NCBI GenBank assembly: GCA_947632385.1
Contig: CANRPD010000002.1
Location: forward strand, 30,803-94,802
From: an uncultured Clostridia bacterium
GTDB lineage: Bacteria > Bacillota > Clostridia > Oscillospirales > Acutalibacteraceae
Reading direction: 5' to 3'
Length of the DNA: 64,000 bases
The notes under the pieces were generated by a model that saw only the letters and a list, made by a program, of their open reading frames with translations, did no database searches and had not been told where the DNA came from. The position numbers and the translations under genes are program-made. Shown here in pieces: positions 17,509 through 26,257 of the stretch (its first letter is position 1; every line of letters begins with the position of its first letter).

Positions 17509-17540
17509 CAGGCGAGATCGCGTCCTCCTGCCCCTGCCAA
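17509..17540 (+). repeat. 32-bp direct repeat copy 2, resembling tRNA-Trp 3' end
   Basis: CAGGCGAGATCGCGTCCTCCTGCCCCTGCCAA; last 19 nt match tRNA-Trp 3' end GTCCTTCTGCCCCTGCCAA with one mismatch. Confidence 0.9.
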
Positions 17541-17573
17541 GAACCGACCTGTCTTTTGGATGTGGCGGTCTCT

Positions 17574-18119
17574 TTATTGTTGCTCCGGACTGTCCAAATA
17601 GGAGATGAAGTCCGATTCCACCAGTTCGTAGTCCACCGAGGTTTGCGGACGTCCCAGTTGGTCCGTCCAGGCGTCCGGGTTGACGCGAAGGCGGCGGAAG
17701 CCCAGCTGTTCGTAGACATGCTGTGCCCGGGTGTTGAGCAGATTGGTGTCCAGCCGGATGATCTGGTACCCCTGTTCCCGGAACAGACCCTGGATGAACA
17801 GGCTGAGGATGCGCTTTCCCAATCCTTTGTTTTGCTGGTCTGCCCGGCAGATCTTGATCCCCATTTCGCAAACGCCATTTCCTTGGTTCCGATAGTTCAT
17901 CTCGCCGATGGGCTGCCCGTCCAGGCAGATGATGTGCCGGCGGATGGTGTCGTCCGACTCTTGCCGAATCTGCTCTCGTATCCGCGCCTCGGTGGTGCCC
18001 AGGCCTTTGGGGAACCCGGCGTGAGCCATGACGGTTCCGTCGTTCCACCATTGGCAAAGCTGTGGGGCGTCTGCACATTCCGCATTGCGGATCAGAATGT
18101 TTTTGTATTCCAGATGCAT
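17574..18119 (-). CDS. GNAT family N-acetyltransferase
   Basis: MGIKICRADQQNKGLGKRILSLFIQGLFREQGYQIIRLDTNLLNTRAQHVYEQLGF. Confidence 0.9.
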   Translation of the reverse strand: MHLEYKNILIRNAECADAPQLCQWWNDGTVMAHAGFPKGLGTTEARIREQIRQESDDTIRRHIICLDGQPIGEMNYRNQGNGVCEMGIKICRADQQNKGLGKRILSLFIQGLFREQGYQIIRLDTNLLNTRAQHVYEQLGFRRLRVNPDAWTDQLGRPQTSVDYELVESDFISYLDSPEQQ

Positions 18120-18242
18120 CGGGTTGCCTCCTGGGGGCTTTTTGCCGATATTGTAGCCCGGAACGGCCGGTCTGTCAAGGCGGGAGGACCTGGCGCCCGG
18201 ATGGGAAAAAAGACTGTAACAAAATTGAAAGAAATAGAGGGC

Positions 18243-18271
18243 TTGACAACCGGCCTCTGGGCGTTTATAAT
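18243..18271 (+). promoter_or_regulatory. consensus sigma-A promoter of rpsU
   Basis: TTGACA - 17 nt - TATAAT, exact consensus. Confidence 0.9.
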
Positions 18272-18272
18272 A

Positions 18273-18301
18273 TGTTCGTTGTAACTGACGGACAACGAAC
18301 A
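18273..18301 (+). promoter_or_regulatory. 5'-UTR hairpin upstream of rpsU
   Basis: TGTTCGTTGT-aactgacgg-ACAACGAACA, 10-bp perfect stem immediately after the -10 box. Confidence 0.75.
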
Positions 18302-18333
18302 CCCAGGTCATTTGACGGATGGGAGGGAGATTC

Positions 18334-18510
18334 ATGGCTGAGATTCGGCTCAAGGAAAACGAGTCCCTGGACAGTGCGCTTCGCCGCTTCAAAAAGCAGT
18401 GCGCCAGGGCCGGCGTTATCCAGGAGGTCCGCAAGAGAGAGGCGTATGAGAAGCCCTCTGTCAAGCGCAAGAAAAAGTCCGAGGCCGCCCGTAAGCGGAA
18501 GTATCGCTGA
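18334..18510 (+). CDS. rpsU: 30S ribosomal protein bS21
   Basis: [58 protein letters not shown]. Confidence 0.97.
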   Translation: MAEIRLKENESLDSALRRFKKQCARAGVIQEVRKREAYEKPSVKRKKKSEAARKRKYR

Positions 18511-18534
18511 TGGACTGTCTACAGTTTGTACGTG

Positions 18535-18564
18535 AAGCGGGCGGCTCGCCCGCTTTATTTGTTT
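18535..18564 (+). terminator. terminator after rpsU
   Basis: AAGCGGGCG-GCT-CGCCCGCTT followed by TATTTGTTTT. Confidence 0.8.
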
Positions 18565-18583
18565 TCGAGGTAGGAGGGCAGGT

Positions 18584-19090
18584 ATGCCTTTGTTTCGCCC
18601 CACTGTTTTGAGGGATCGGGCTGTCCAGATCACCCCGGCGCTGTTGGAGCGTCTGGGCGTGCGGGCCCTTTTGCTGGATGTGGACAACACGATCGCCGCC
18701 TTTACCTCTCACGAGCCGCTGCCGGATACCGTGGCGTGGGCAAAGGATCTGGTCCAAAGAGGCTACCGGGTGGTGATCGTTTCCAACAATTTTCGAAAGC
18801 GGGTTTCCGCTCTGGCCGCCCAATTCGGTCTGGACTGGATCGGCTTTGCCATGAAGCCCTTTCCCCACGGATATCTCCGGGCCCGGCGGATGCTGAAGGT
18901 CCCCTGCCGGGAGTGTGCCATCGTGGGGGATCAGATTTTTACCGATGTGGTGGGCGCGAATCTTTGTGGTATGAAGTCTGTGCTCTTAAAGCCCATTGAA
19001 CTGGAGGAAGGCATTTCCTTTCGGATCAGGCGCTTTTTTGAGCGCGGATTGCGGAAAAAATATGAGCGTGAAAGGAAGAATGCATTATGA
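18584..19090 (+). CDS. YqeG family HAD IIIA-type phosphatase
   Basis: LLLDVDNTIAAF; VVIVSNNF; MKPFPHGYLRA; VGDQIFTDVVGANLCGMKSVLL. Confidence 0.92.
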   Translation: MPLFRPTVLRDRAVQITPALLERLGVRALLLDVDNTIAAFTSHEPLPDTVAWAKDLVQRGYRVVIVSNNFRKRVSALAAQFGLDWIGFAMKPFPHGYLRARRMLKVPCRECAIVGDQIFTDVVGANLCGMKSVLLKPIELEEGISFRIRRFFERGLRKKYERERKNAL

Positions 19091-20166
19091 AAAACCCTGT
19101 TGAACGTCTGATCGAAGGCCTGCTGAAAAACGATCCCCACAAGGCAGCGCTGATCTGCTCGCCCCAGAACCGCCGGTATTTCACCCAGTTCCCGTCTTCT
19201 GCGGGGATCCTGCTGGTGACGGCTGCGGGGGCCTATCTGCTGCTGGATTCCCGCTATGCGGAGGCCGGCGGAAAGAAGGCCCAGTACTGCCAGGTCTCCG
19301 GATATACCAATCTGTCGGAGAAATTCGGCGAGATCATCCGGGCACAGGGCATCCAACAGATCTACATGGAGACCATGCGGATGACGGTGGCAGAGGCGCG
19401 CCGGTTTGAGGCGATCTTCCAGGAGCATGGGGCAGAGGGCGTTCTGGATGACTCTCTGGACAGCGCCATCCGTGTGCAGCGCATGGTGAAATCTCCCGAA
19501 GAGATCGCGAAGATGGAGGCCGCCCAGGCCATTACCGACGCCGCCTTCGACCACATCCTGGGGTACATCCGGGAGGGCGTCACCGAGCGCGAAATTGCCC
19601 TGGAGATCGAATTCTTCATGCGCCGGCAGGGTGCGGAAGGACTTGCCTTCCCGTCCATCGTCGCTGCGGGGCCTCAGGGCTCTCAGCCCCATGCGGTGCC
19701 CTCTGAGTACCCGATTCAGAAGGGCGATATGATCACGATGGATACGGGTGCGAAACTGGACGGCTACAATTCCGACATGACCCGCACGGTGGCGCTGGGC
19801 AAGCTCTCCGACGACAAGCGACATGTATACGAGACGGTGCTCAAGGCACACGTAGAAGCAATGAAGGTCGTGCGGCCCGGTGTGATCTGCAAGAGCGTGG
19901 ACAAGGTCGCCCGGGATATCATCGACGCGGAGTACCCCGGGACCTTCGGCCACACCCTGGGCCACGGCGTGGGCCTGGATGTCCATGAATGGCCCGGCTT
20001 CTCCACACGGGACGAGACCCCCTGCGAGCCCGGCATGGTCATCACCGACGAGCCCGGGATCTATCTGCCCGGCCAGTGCGGTGTGCGCATTGAGGACATG
20101 GTGCTGGTCACGGAAGACGGTTACCGCAGCCTGACCCATTCCCCGAAGGAACTGATCGAACTCTAA
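19087..20166 (+). CDS. Xaa-Pro peptidase, M24 family
   Basis: MDTGAKLDGYNSDMTRTVALG; FGHTLGHGVGLDVHEWPG; ITDEPGIYLPGQCGVRIEDMVLV. Confidence 0.95.
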   Translation: MKNPVERLIEGLLKNDPHKAALICSPQNRRYFTQFPSSAGILLVTAAGAYLLLDSRYAEAGGKKAQYCQVSGYTNLSEKFGEIIRAQGIQQIYMETMRMTVAEARRFEAIFQEHGAEGVLDDSLDSAIRVQRMVKSPEEIAKMEAAQAITDAAFDHILGYIREGVTEREIALEIEFFMRRQGAEGLAFPSIVAAGPQGSQPHAVPSEYPIQKGDMITMDTGAKLDGYNSDMTRTVALGKLSDDKRHVYETVLKAHVEAMKVVRPGVICKSVDKVARDIIDAEYPGTFGHTLGHGVGLDVHEWPGFSTRDETPCEPGMVITDEPGIYLPGQCGVRIEDMVLVTEDGYRSLTHSPKELIEL

Positions 20167-20209
20167 TAGCCCGAAAGAAACGGTTTTTTCAGATTTCCGG
20201 GAAAAAGCC

Positions 20210-20238
20210 TTGAAAAAAAGGGACTGATAGGGTATAAT
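20210..20238 (+). promoter_or_regulatory. sigma-A promoter of efp
   Basis: TTGAAA - 17 nt - TATAAT. Confidence 0.8.
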
Positions 20239-20294
20239 GGGCCCATGCTAAGTTTCGGATTTATTTCAGCGTATATTTTTGGAGGTCATTTTCT

Positions 20295-20852
20295 ATGGTA
20301 ACCGCAGGCGATTTCAGAAACGGCGTCACCTTTGAGATGGACGGCAGCGTGTACTCCATCATCGAGTTTCAGCACGTCAAGCCGGGCAAGGGCGCGGCGT
20401 TTGTCCGCACCAAGATCCGCAACGTGCTCACCGGAGCCGTGACGGAGAAGACGTTCAACCCCAATGACAAGTATCCCACCGCGTATATCGAGCGGAAGGA
20501 CATGCAGTATCTGTATTCCGACGGCGAGCTCTATTACTTCATGGACAACGAGACGTATGAGCAGACGCCCATCAACTCCAGCATCCTGGGCGACAACTTC
20601 AAGTTCGTCAAAGAGAATATGGAATGCAAGGTCCTGTCCTATAAGGGCAATGTCTTTGGCGTGGAGCCGCCCAACTTCGTGGAGCTCCAGGTCACGGCCA
20701 CCGAGCCGGGCGTCAAGGGCGACACCGCCACCAATACCCTGAAGCCTGCTACCCTGGAGACCGGCGCCACCATCCGCGTGCCGCTGTTCATCAATGAGGG
20801 CGAGATGATCCGCATCGACACCCGCACCGGTGAGTACATGGAGCGCGCTTAA
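20295..20852 (+). CDS. efp: elongation factor P
   Basis: [69 protein letters not shown]. Confidence 0.98.
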   Translation: MVTAGDFRNGVTFEMDGSVYSIIEFQHVKPGKGAAFVRTKIRNVLTGAVTEKTFNPNDKYPTAYIERKDMQYLYSDGELYYFMDNETYEQTPINSSILGDNFKFVKENMECKVLSYKGNVFGVEPPNFVELQVTATEPGVKGDTATNTLKPATLETGATIRVPLFINEGEMIRIDTRTGEYMERA

Positions 20853-20891
20853 AGCGCCTGCCTGTTCCCCACGTATTGAAGGAGGATCGAT

Positions 20892-21356
20892 ATGACGAAT
20901 TCCGAACGCGCGTCCTATATCCGCGGCCTGATGGAAGGGCTCCAGCTGGACCCGGATGCCAAAGAGACCAAAGTTTTAAATGCCATCATCGATTTGCTGG
21001 ATGACCTGTGCAATTCCATCGAAGAGCTGGAAGACGGCTTCGGCGAGCTGTCCGAGCAGGTGGATGAGATCGATGAGGATCTGGGCGATCTGGAAGAATC
21101 CTATTACGGTGACGACGAAGAGGATGAGGACGCCTGCGGCTGCGGACACTGCCATCACCATCATCACGACGAAGACGCCGAGTTCGAAGTGACCTGCCCC
21201 AGCTGCGGCGAAGCGATCACCCTGACCGACGAGATGCTCTCCGAAGGCGGGATCACCTGCCCCCACTGCGGCGAGACGCTTGAGTTCGACTTCGACGAAG
21301 ACGACGCAGACGAGGATGATTGCTGCTGCTGCGAAGACAAGAAAGACGAGGAGTGA
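20892..21356 (+). CDS. acidic Cys/His-rich zinc-ribbon protein (CD1247 N-terminal-domain-like)
   Basis: CGCGHCHHHHHDED; CPSC...CPHC ribbon; C-terminal DDCCCCEDKKDEE. Confidence 0.75.
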   Translation: MTNSERASYIRGLMEGLQLDPDAKETKVLNAIIDLLDDLCNSIEELEDGFGELSEQVDEIDEDLGDLEESYYGDDEEDEDACGCGHCHHHHHDEDAEFEVTCPSCGEAITLTDEMLSEGGITCPHCGETLEFDFDEDDADEDDCCCCEDKKDEE

Positions 21357-21377
21357 TCTCTCCGCAGAAACCGTTTT

Positions 21378-21406
21378 GTCCCCGGGGAAACTCGGGGACA
21401 TTTTTT
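21378..21406 (+). terminator. terminator after the Cys/His-rich protein gene
   Basis: GTCCCCG-gggaaact-CGGGGAC-A-TTTTTT. Confidence 0.85.
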
Positions 21407-21569
21407 GCATTCGTTCGGTTCTCGCGGCTTTTTTTACGAAAAATACCACCATTCTCCATATCTTGTGTTTTTTTTTGAAGAATCAACCAGAATATGTGGT
21501 TCCGTTCCTTTTTTCGACAAAAACTGAAGAGCGTTTGTGGTACAATCTCCCTGTGACAAGGGGAGAGAC

Positions 21570-21610
21570 GAAACAGGCTCCCGGCGTGGCAAGCACCGGG
21601 AGCCTGTTTC
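21570..21610 (-). terminator. 15-bp perfect stem-loop just downstream of spo0A stop
   Basis: GAAACAGGCTCCCGG-cgtggcaagca-CCGGGAGCCTGTTTC; no long U tract on either strand. Confidence 0.55.
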
Positions 21611-21622
21611 AAGTTAGGGTCG

Positions 21623-22384
21623 TTATGACGCATGGGTGATCTGTAAGGACAGCTTGTCAGCGATCATGGCGATGAACTCACTGTTGGTGGGCTTTCCCCG
21701 GGTGTTGTGGATGGTGTATCCGAAGTAGGAGTTGAGCACGTCCACATCGCCCCGGTCCCAGGCTACCTCAATGGCGTGGCGAATGGCGCGTTCCACCCGG
21801 GAACTGGTGGTATTGTAGCGCTTTGCCACGCCGGGGTAGAGCTGTTTCGTCACCGCATTGATGATGTCCGGATCCTCCACTGCCATCATGATGGAGTCCC
21901 GCAGATAGTGATATCCCTTGATGTGCGCCGGTACCCCGATCTGGTGCAGAATCTCCGTGATCTCCTGCCGGATCCCGACAGGAGTGGGAGGGGTTGCAAT
22001 CTGATCCCGAAGGGCATACAGCGAGAACATCCGGTCGATCATCTCCTCTTTGTTGAAGGGGGACAGGGCAAAGTACGTCGCACCGGCGCTCACCATCTCC
22101 CGTTCCAGGATGGGCGTGGTGTACGACGCCGCGACTATGTACAGCGGCCCCTTGCCCACCACAGGCGGAGCCACTGCGTGCATCACACCGATGGCATCCA
22201 ACCCGGGCATGAACAGTTCCATCAACACGATCTGCGGATCCTTTTCTTGGATCGCTTTGACCAGCTCCAGCCCGTCTCTGGGGAGCAGAGTGACCTCTGC
22301 TCCCTTTTGACGCAGCTTTGCCAGGGCTTCCCGGTTCCATTCGCCGTCTTCCGAACTAATAATGACCTTTACCACTTTTTCCAT
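21623..22384 (-). CDS. spo0A: sporulation transcription factor Spo0A with degenerate receiver domain
   Basis: C-terminal [23 protein letters not shown]...[22 protein letters not shown]...[16 protein letters not shown]; adjacent spoIVB. Confidence 0.95.
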   Translation of the reverse strand: MEKVVKVIISSEDGEWNREALAKLRQKGAEVTLLPRDGLELVKAIQEKDPQIVLMELFMPGLDAIGVMHAVAPPVVGKGPLYIVAASYTTPILEREMVSAGATYFALSPFNKEEMIDRMFSLYALRDQIATPPTPVGIRQEITEILHQIGVPAHIKGYHYLRDSIMMAVEDPDIINAVTKQLYPGVAKRYNTTSSRVERAIRHAIEVAWDRGDVDVLNSYFGYTIHNTRGKPTNSEFIAMIADKLSLQITHAS

Positions 22385-22531
22385 CTCAAACCTCCTGTTC
22401 GGTGTAAAATGTGAATAAATCTTACCATAAGTTGCACCGCTTTGCAAGGGGTTTTCATGAAAAAATTGGAAAAATTTCTTTGGAGAATTTGGCGAATTCA
22501 ATGGGAAAAACAACAAAAATGGTGTTCTGAC

Positions 22532-23674
22532 TTACTTCGACATACTAGATATTGTGCATTCTCGGCACATTGTCTCGGCAAAGATCCCATATCCCCGGGT
22601 GGGATCTTTGGTAAAAACATGGGTCACTGCACCGGCCAGCTTTCCATCCTGGAGGATGGGACAGCCGCTCATGCCCTGAACGATGCCTCCGGTGCGCTCC
22701 AGCAGGACCGGATCCGTGACCCGTACCACCAGGTTTCGGGTCTGCTCGTCCCTGCGGCCGATCTCTTCGATCTCTGCTTCGTAGAAAGCGGGTCCGCTGT
22801 CGTCCAGCGTCACCATCAGCTGAGCGGCCCCCTCATGCACCTTATCTCGGGAGAGCACCTCCAGGGCTTCGCCAGCGGGGATCTCCCACAACTGTCCGTA
22901 CACACCGGTCTCGTTGTTGGCGCTGAGGGTGCCCAGAGCTTCCTCCGAGGAAAAGTATCCGCGCAGCTGTCCCGGTTCATCGCGCTGGCCCTTGATGATT
23001 CCACACAAGGTGATGGGCGCCGGTTCTCCGCTTTTCAGACTGATGACCCCGCCCGCATCCATGTCACAGATCCCGTGTCCCAGGCCGGCAAAGGCCCCGG
23101 TCTCCGGATCGCAAAAGGTCAGAGTGCCGATCCCCGCGGCGCTGTCCCGGATCCACATCCCGGTCTTAAAGCTCCCTTCCGAGACCACCGGCGTCACGGT
23201 CGCTTGAAACGTCTTTTCCTCCCGCCGCAGCGTCAGGACCACCGGGTCTCCGGCGCTCTGGCCGATGATCCTGGCCACATCGGCGTTGTGGAGAAGCTCC
23301 TGACCGTTGGCCTCCAACAGATAATCTCCCGGTCGGATGCCGCTGTCCTTGGCCGGACACACAGGCCCCGACGCCGTATAAACCTCAGAAAGAGAGGCAA
23401 CAATAACCCCATCGGAGAAGAGCTTGATGCCAAAGGCGGTGCCCAGGGGGATCACGTGATAGAGCGAGCTGCTTTCCGCTTCTGCAGCTGCCGGGGCGGC
23501 CTGCGCCTGCCCAGCCCGGTTGAAGGCCGAGGCCTCCACCCAACGGTCCTCCGGCGGCCAGATCCCAACATAGCCCAACATGAGGACAGCCGCAGTGCCC
23601 ACGCTCAGCGCAAAGATCTTCAGGCTTTTGCATAAGGTCGCTCTTTGGATTTTGATTTTTTTCAAATGCTTCAC
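22532..23674 (-). CDS. spoIVB: SpoIVB peptidase (S55)
   Basis: PDZ segment DSGIRPGDYLLEANGQ; GLGHGICDMDAG; GGIVQGMSGCPILQDGKLAGAVTHVF; GTG start VKHLKKIKIQ; classical spoIVB-spo0A order. Confidence 0.93.
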   Translation of the reverse strand: MKHLKKIKIQRATLCKSLKIFALSVGTAAVLMLGYVGIWPPEDRWVEASAFNRAGQAQAAPAAAEAESSSLYHVIPLGTAFGIKLFSDGVIVASLSEVYTASGPVCPAKDSGIRPGDYLLEANGQELLHNADVARIIGQSAGDPVVLTLRREEKTFQATVTPVVSEGSFKTGMWIRDSAAGIGTLTFCDPETGAFAGLGHGICDMDAGGVISLKSGEPAPITLCGIIKGQRDEPGQLRGYFSSEEALGTLSANNETGVYGQLWEIPAGEALEVLSRDKVHEGAAQLMVTLDDSGPAFYEAEIEEIGRRDEQTRNLVVRVTDPVLLERTGGIVQGMSGCPILQDGKLAGAVTHVFTKDPTRGYGIFAETMCRECTISSMSK

Positions 23675-24122
23675 CTTCCTTTGGGACAAAATAAAAGCAT
23701 GGCTTTCGGTCCCGCTTTTACTTTGCCACCCGAGGCGAAAAAAATTTTTGCAAAGAATAACGTCCCTGCCAAAATGTGCAGGGACGCTTTCTATGGGATT
23801 GCGAGTGATGAGATCTATGTCAAAACCGCCTGGAAATCTTTCCGAAAGCGGGAGCTTTTGGTCTGTCCTTCCGCCGGACATTGGCAATGAATCGGCTGTC
23901 GCCGCTTCGGCCCGGCGGAAGGAACAGTGAGAGGAAGAAGTGCACTTGATGAAAAGATGCTTCCGTTGCGTTGTTCTTACTGTACTGCTCATTTATGAAG
24001 TCCTCGTGAGAAATTTATGAAGAATTTGTTAATTTGCGTGTGCGAAACCCATCGAAAATGGAAGATTTGACGAATCCGGTTGAAGAGGCTTGGAAAAAAC
24101 CCCGGGGAAAGCCGGGTTTGGG

Positions 24123-24151
24123 TTGAAACCTCCGGCAATTTGTGCTATACT
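24123..24151 (+). promoter_or_regulatory. sigma-A promoter upstream of P-loop NTPase
   Basis: TTGAAA - 17 nt - TATACT. Confidence 0.75.
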
Positions 24152-24187
24152 GACCTTTAAGTATCGGAAAAGGGAGGAAGAGCTTCT

Positions 24188-24850
24188 ATGGGACCGGGTC
24201 CGCGCATTACGGTGATCTGCGGCCACTATGGCTGCGGCAAGACCAATCTGGCGCTGAATCTGGCGCTGGAAGCAGCGCAGACCGGTGAGACGGTGACCCT
24301 GGCAGACCTGGACGTGGTCAATCCGTACTTTCGCTCCTCTGAATATGGCCCTCTGCTGGAGAGCCATGGGATCCGGCTCATTGCGCCGGTCTTTGCGGGA
24401 ACGACTTTGGATACGCCCACCCTGTCCGCCGCACTGTATTCCATTTTTGAGGACTCTGCCGGACGGGTGTGGATCGATGCCGGAGGGGACGATGTGGGAG
24501 CCACCGCACTGGGTGGACTGTCAGCAGGACTGAAAGCGGCAGGCTATGAGATGCTCTATGTCATCAACCGCTACCGGGTGCTCTCCCAGACCCCGGAGGA
24601 AGCAGCTTCCCTGTTGCGGGAGATCGAATCGGCTTCCCGGCTGAAGGCCACCGCGCTGGTCAACAATTCCAACCTGGGGGTGGAGACCCGCCGGGAGGCC
24701 CTGTTGGAGGCGCTCCCCTTTGCCCAGGAGACCGCCCGGCTGACCGGGCTGCCTCTGCTCTGGTCCACCGCCCCGGATTTCGTCGATCTGGGCGCGGATG
24801 CGGACCGGTTCAAAACGGTGCGAAGACTGGTCCGTTTCCCTTGGGAATGA
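24188..24850 (+). CDS. P-loop NTPase (ParA/MinD/CbiA-like superfamily), function unknown
   Basis: ITVICGHYGCGKTNLALNLALEAAQTGETVTLADLDVVNPYFRS; WIDAGGDDVGATALG. Confidence 0.75.
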   Translation: MGPGPRITVICGHYGCGKTNLALNLALEAAQTGETVTLADLDVVNPYFRSSEYGPLLESHGIRLIAPVFAGTTLDTPTLSAALYSIFEDSAGRVWIDAGGDDVGATALGGLSAGLKAAGYEMLYVINRYRVLSQTPEEAASLLREIESASRLKATALVNNSNLGVETRREALLEALPFAQETARLTGLPLLWSTAPDFVDLGADADRFKTVRRLVRFPWE

Positions 24851-24896
24851 TCCCGGGATAGGATGTTCGATTTTGGTCAAAAAGGAAGGAATGGAT

Positions 24897-25103
24897 ATGG
24901 CGAAGATCATTGTAGACGAGTTGGTTTGTAAGGGCTGCTCCATGTGTGTGCACGCCTGTCCGTTGGGGCTGATCGCCCTGGCTCAAGAGGTGCTCAACGC
25001 AAAGGGGTATCATCCTGCCCGGCTGATGGAGCCGGAAAAATGTGTGGGCTGCGCTGCCTGCGCCACCATGTGTCCGGATACCGCCATCACGGTGGAGCGC
25101 TGA
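24897..25103 (+). CDS. 2-oxoacid:ferredoxin oxidoreductase delta subunit (2x[4Fe-4S] ferredoxin)
   Basis: CKGCSMCVHACP...CVGCAACATMCP; first gene of the oxidoreductase cluster. Confidence 0.92.
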   Translation: MAKIIVDELVCKGCSMCVHACPLGLIALAQEVLNAKGYHPARLMEPEKCVGCAACATMCPDTAITVER

Positions 25104-25135
25104 GCCCCGGTCCAACACGAAAAGGAGTGGTAAAA

Positions 25136-26194
25136 ATGGCTGAAAAGGTTTTGATGAAGGGTAACGAGGCCCTGGCGGAGGCCGCCATTCGGGCGGGCTG
25201 CCACCATTTCTTCGGATATCCCATCACGCCCCAGACGGAGCTGGCGGCCTATATGGCCAAGCGGATGCCCCAGGTGGGGGGTACATATCTGCAGGCGGAG
25301 AGCGAGCTCGCCGCCGTCAACATGGTCCTGGGTGCGGCGTCCGCCGGCGTGCGCGCCATGACGTCCTCCTCCTCTCCTGGGGTGAGCCTCAAGGGCGAGG
25401 GTATCTCCTATATGGCCGGTTCCGATCTCCCCGCGCTGATCATCAATGTCCAACGGGGCGGCCCGGGCCTGGGGGGCATCCAGCCCTCTCAGGCGGATTA
25501 TTGGCAGGCCACCAAAGCCGGCGGCCACGGGGATTTCCAGGTGCTGGTGTTCGCGCCCTCCACGGTCCAGGAGATGGTGGATCTGGTCAGCGACGCCTTC
25601 GACACCGCAGACAAATACCGCATGCCCGCCATGATTTTGGCAGACGGCATGCTTGGCCAGATGATGGAGCCTGTGGTGCTGCCGGAGGTTGGGGAAAAGC
25701 GCCCGGTGGAAAAGCCCTGGGCGGCCAACGGCCATCAGGATCGGCGTTTCCACAATGTGATCAATTCCCTGTACCTGACGCCGGAAAAGCTGGAGGATCT
25801 GGTGCTGGCCCGATATGAGCGGTACAAAGTGATCGAGGCCACCGAACAGCGGGCCGAGGAGTACCTCACTGAGGATGCCGAGCTGGTGGTTGTGGCCTAT
25901 GGGGCCTCTGCCCGGGTGGCCCGCAGCGCGGTGAACAAGGCCCGGGAGCAGGGCAAAAAGGTGGGGCTCATCCGGCCCATCACCCTGTGGCCCTTCCCAA
26001 AGGATACCCTGAAGGCGGCTGCGGCCCATGTCCGGAAAATGCTCACGGTGGAAATGAGCATGGGTCAGATGGTTGACGACGTGCGTCTGGCGGTGGAATG
26101 CGCGATCCCGGTGGAGTTCTTTGGCCGCACGGGCGGGATCATTCCCACCCCTGCAGAAGTGCTGGGACAGATCGACCGGATGTTGACGGAATAA
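25136..26194 (+). CDS. 2-oxoacid:ferredoxin oxidoreductase alpha subunit
   Basis: GNEALAEAAIRAGCHHFFGYPITPQTEL; GISYMAGSDLPALIINVQRGGPGLGGIQPSQADY. Confidence 0.93.
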   Translation: MAEKVLMKGNEALAEAAIRAGCHHFFGYPITPQTELAAYMAKRMPQVGGTYLQAESELAAVNMVLGAASAGVRAMTSSSSPGVSLKGEGISYMAGSDLPALIINVQRGGPGLGGIQPSQADYWQATKAGGHGDFQVLVFAPSTVQEMVDLVSDAFDTADKYRMPAMILADGMLGQMMEPVVLPEVGEKRPVEKPWAANGHQDRRFHNVINSLYLTPEKLEDLVLARYERYKVIEATEQRAEEYLTEDAELVVVAYGASARVARSAVNKAREQGKKVGLIRPITLWPFPKDTLKAAAAHVRKMLTVEMSMGQMVDDVRLAVECAIPVEFFGRTGGIIPTPAEVLGQIDRMLTE

Positions 26195-26257
26195 ATGGCA
26201 ATATAAGGCCCAAAACGGCCCGCTGGCGGCCGTGTATGGGACAGAAAGGAACTCCCT

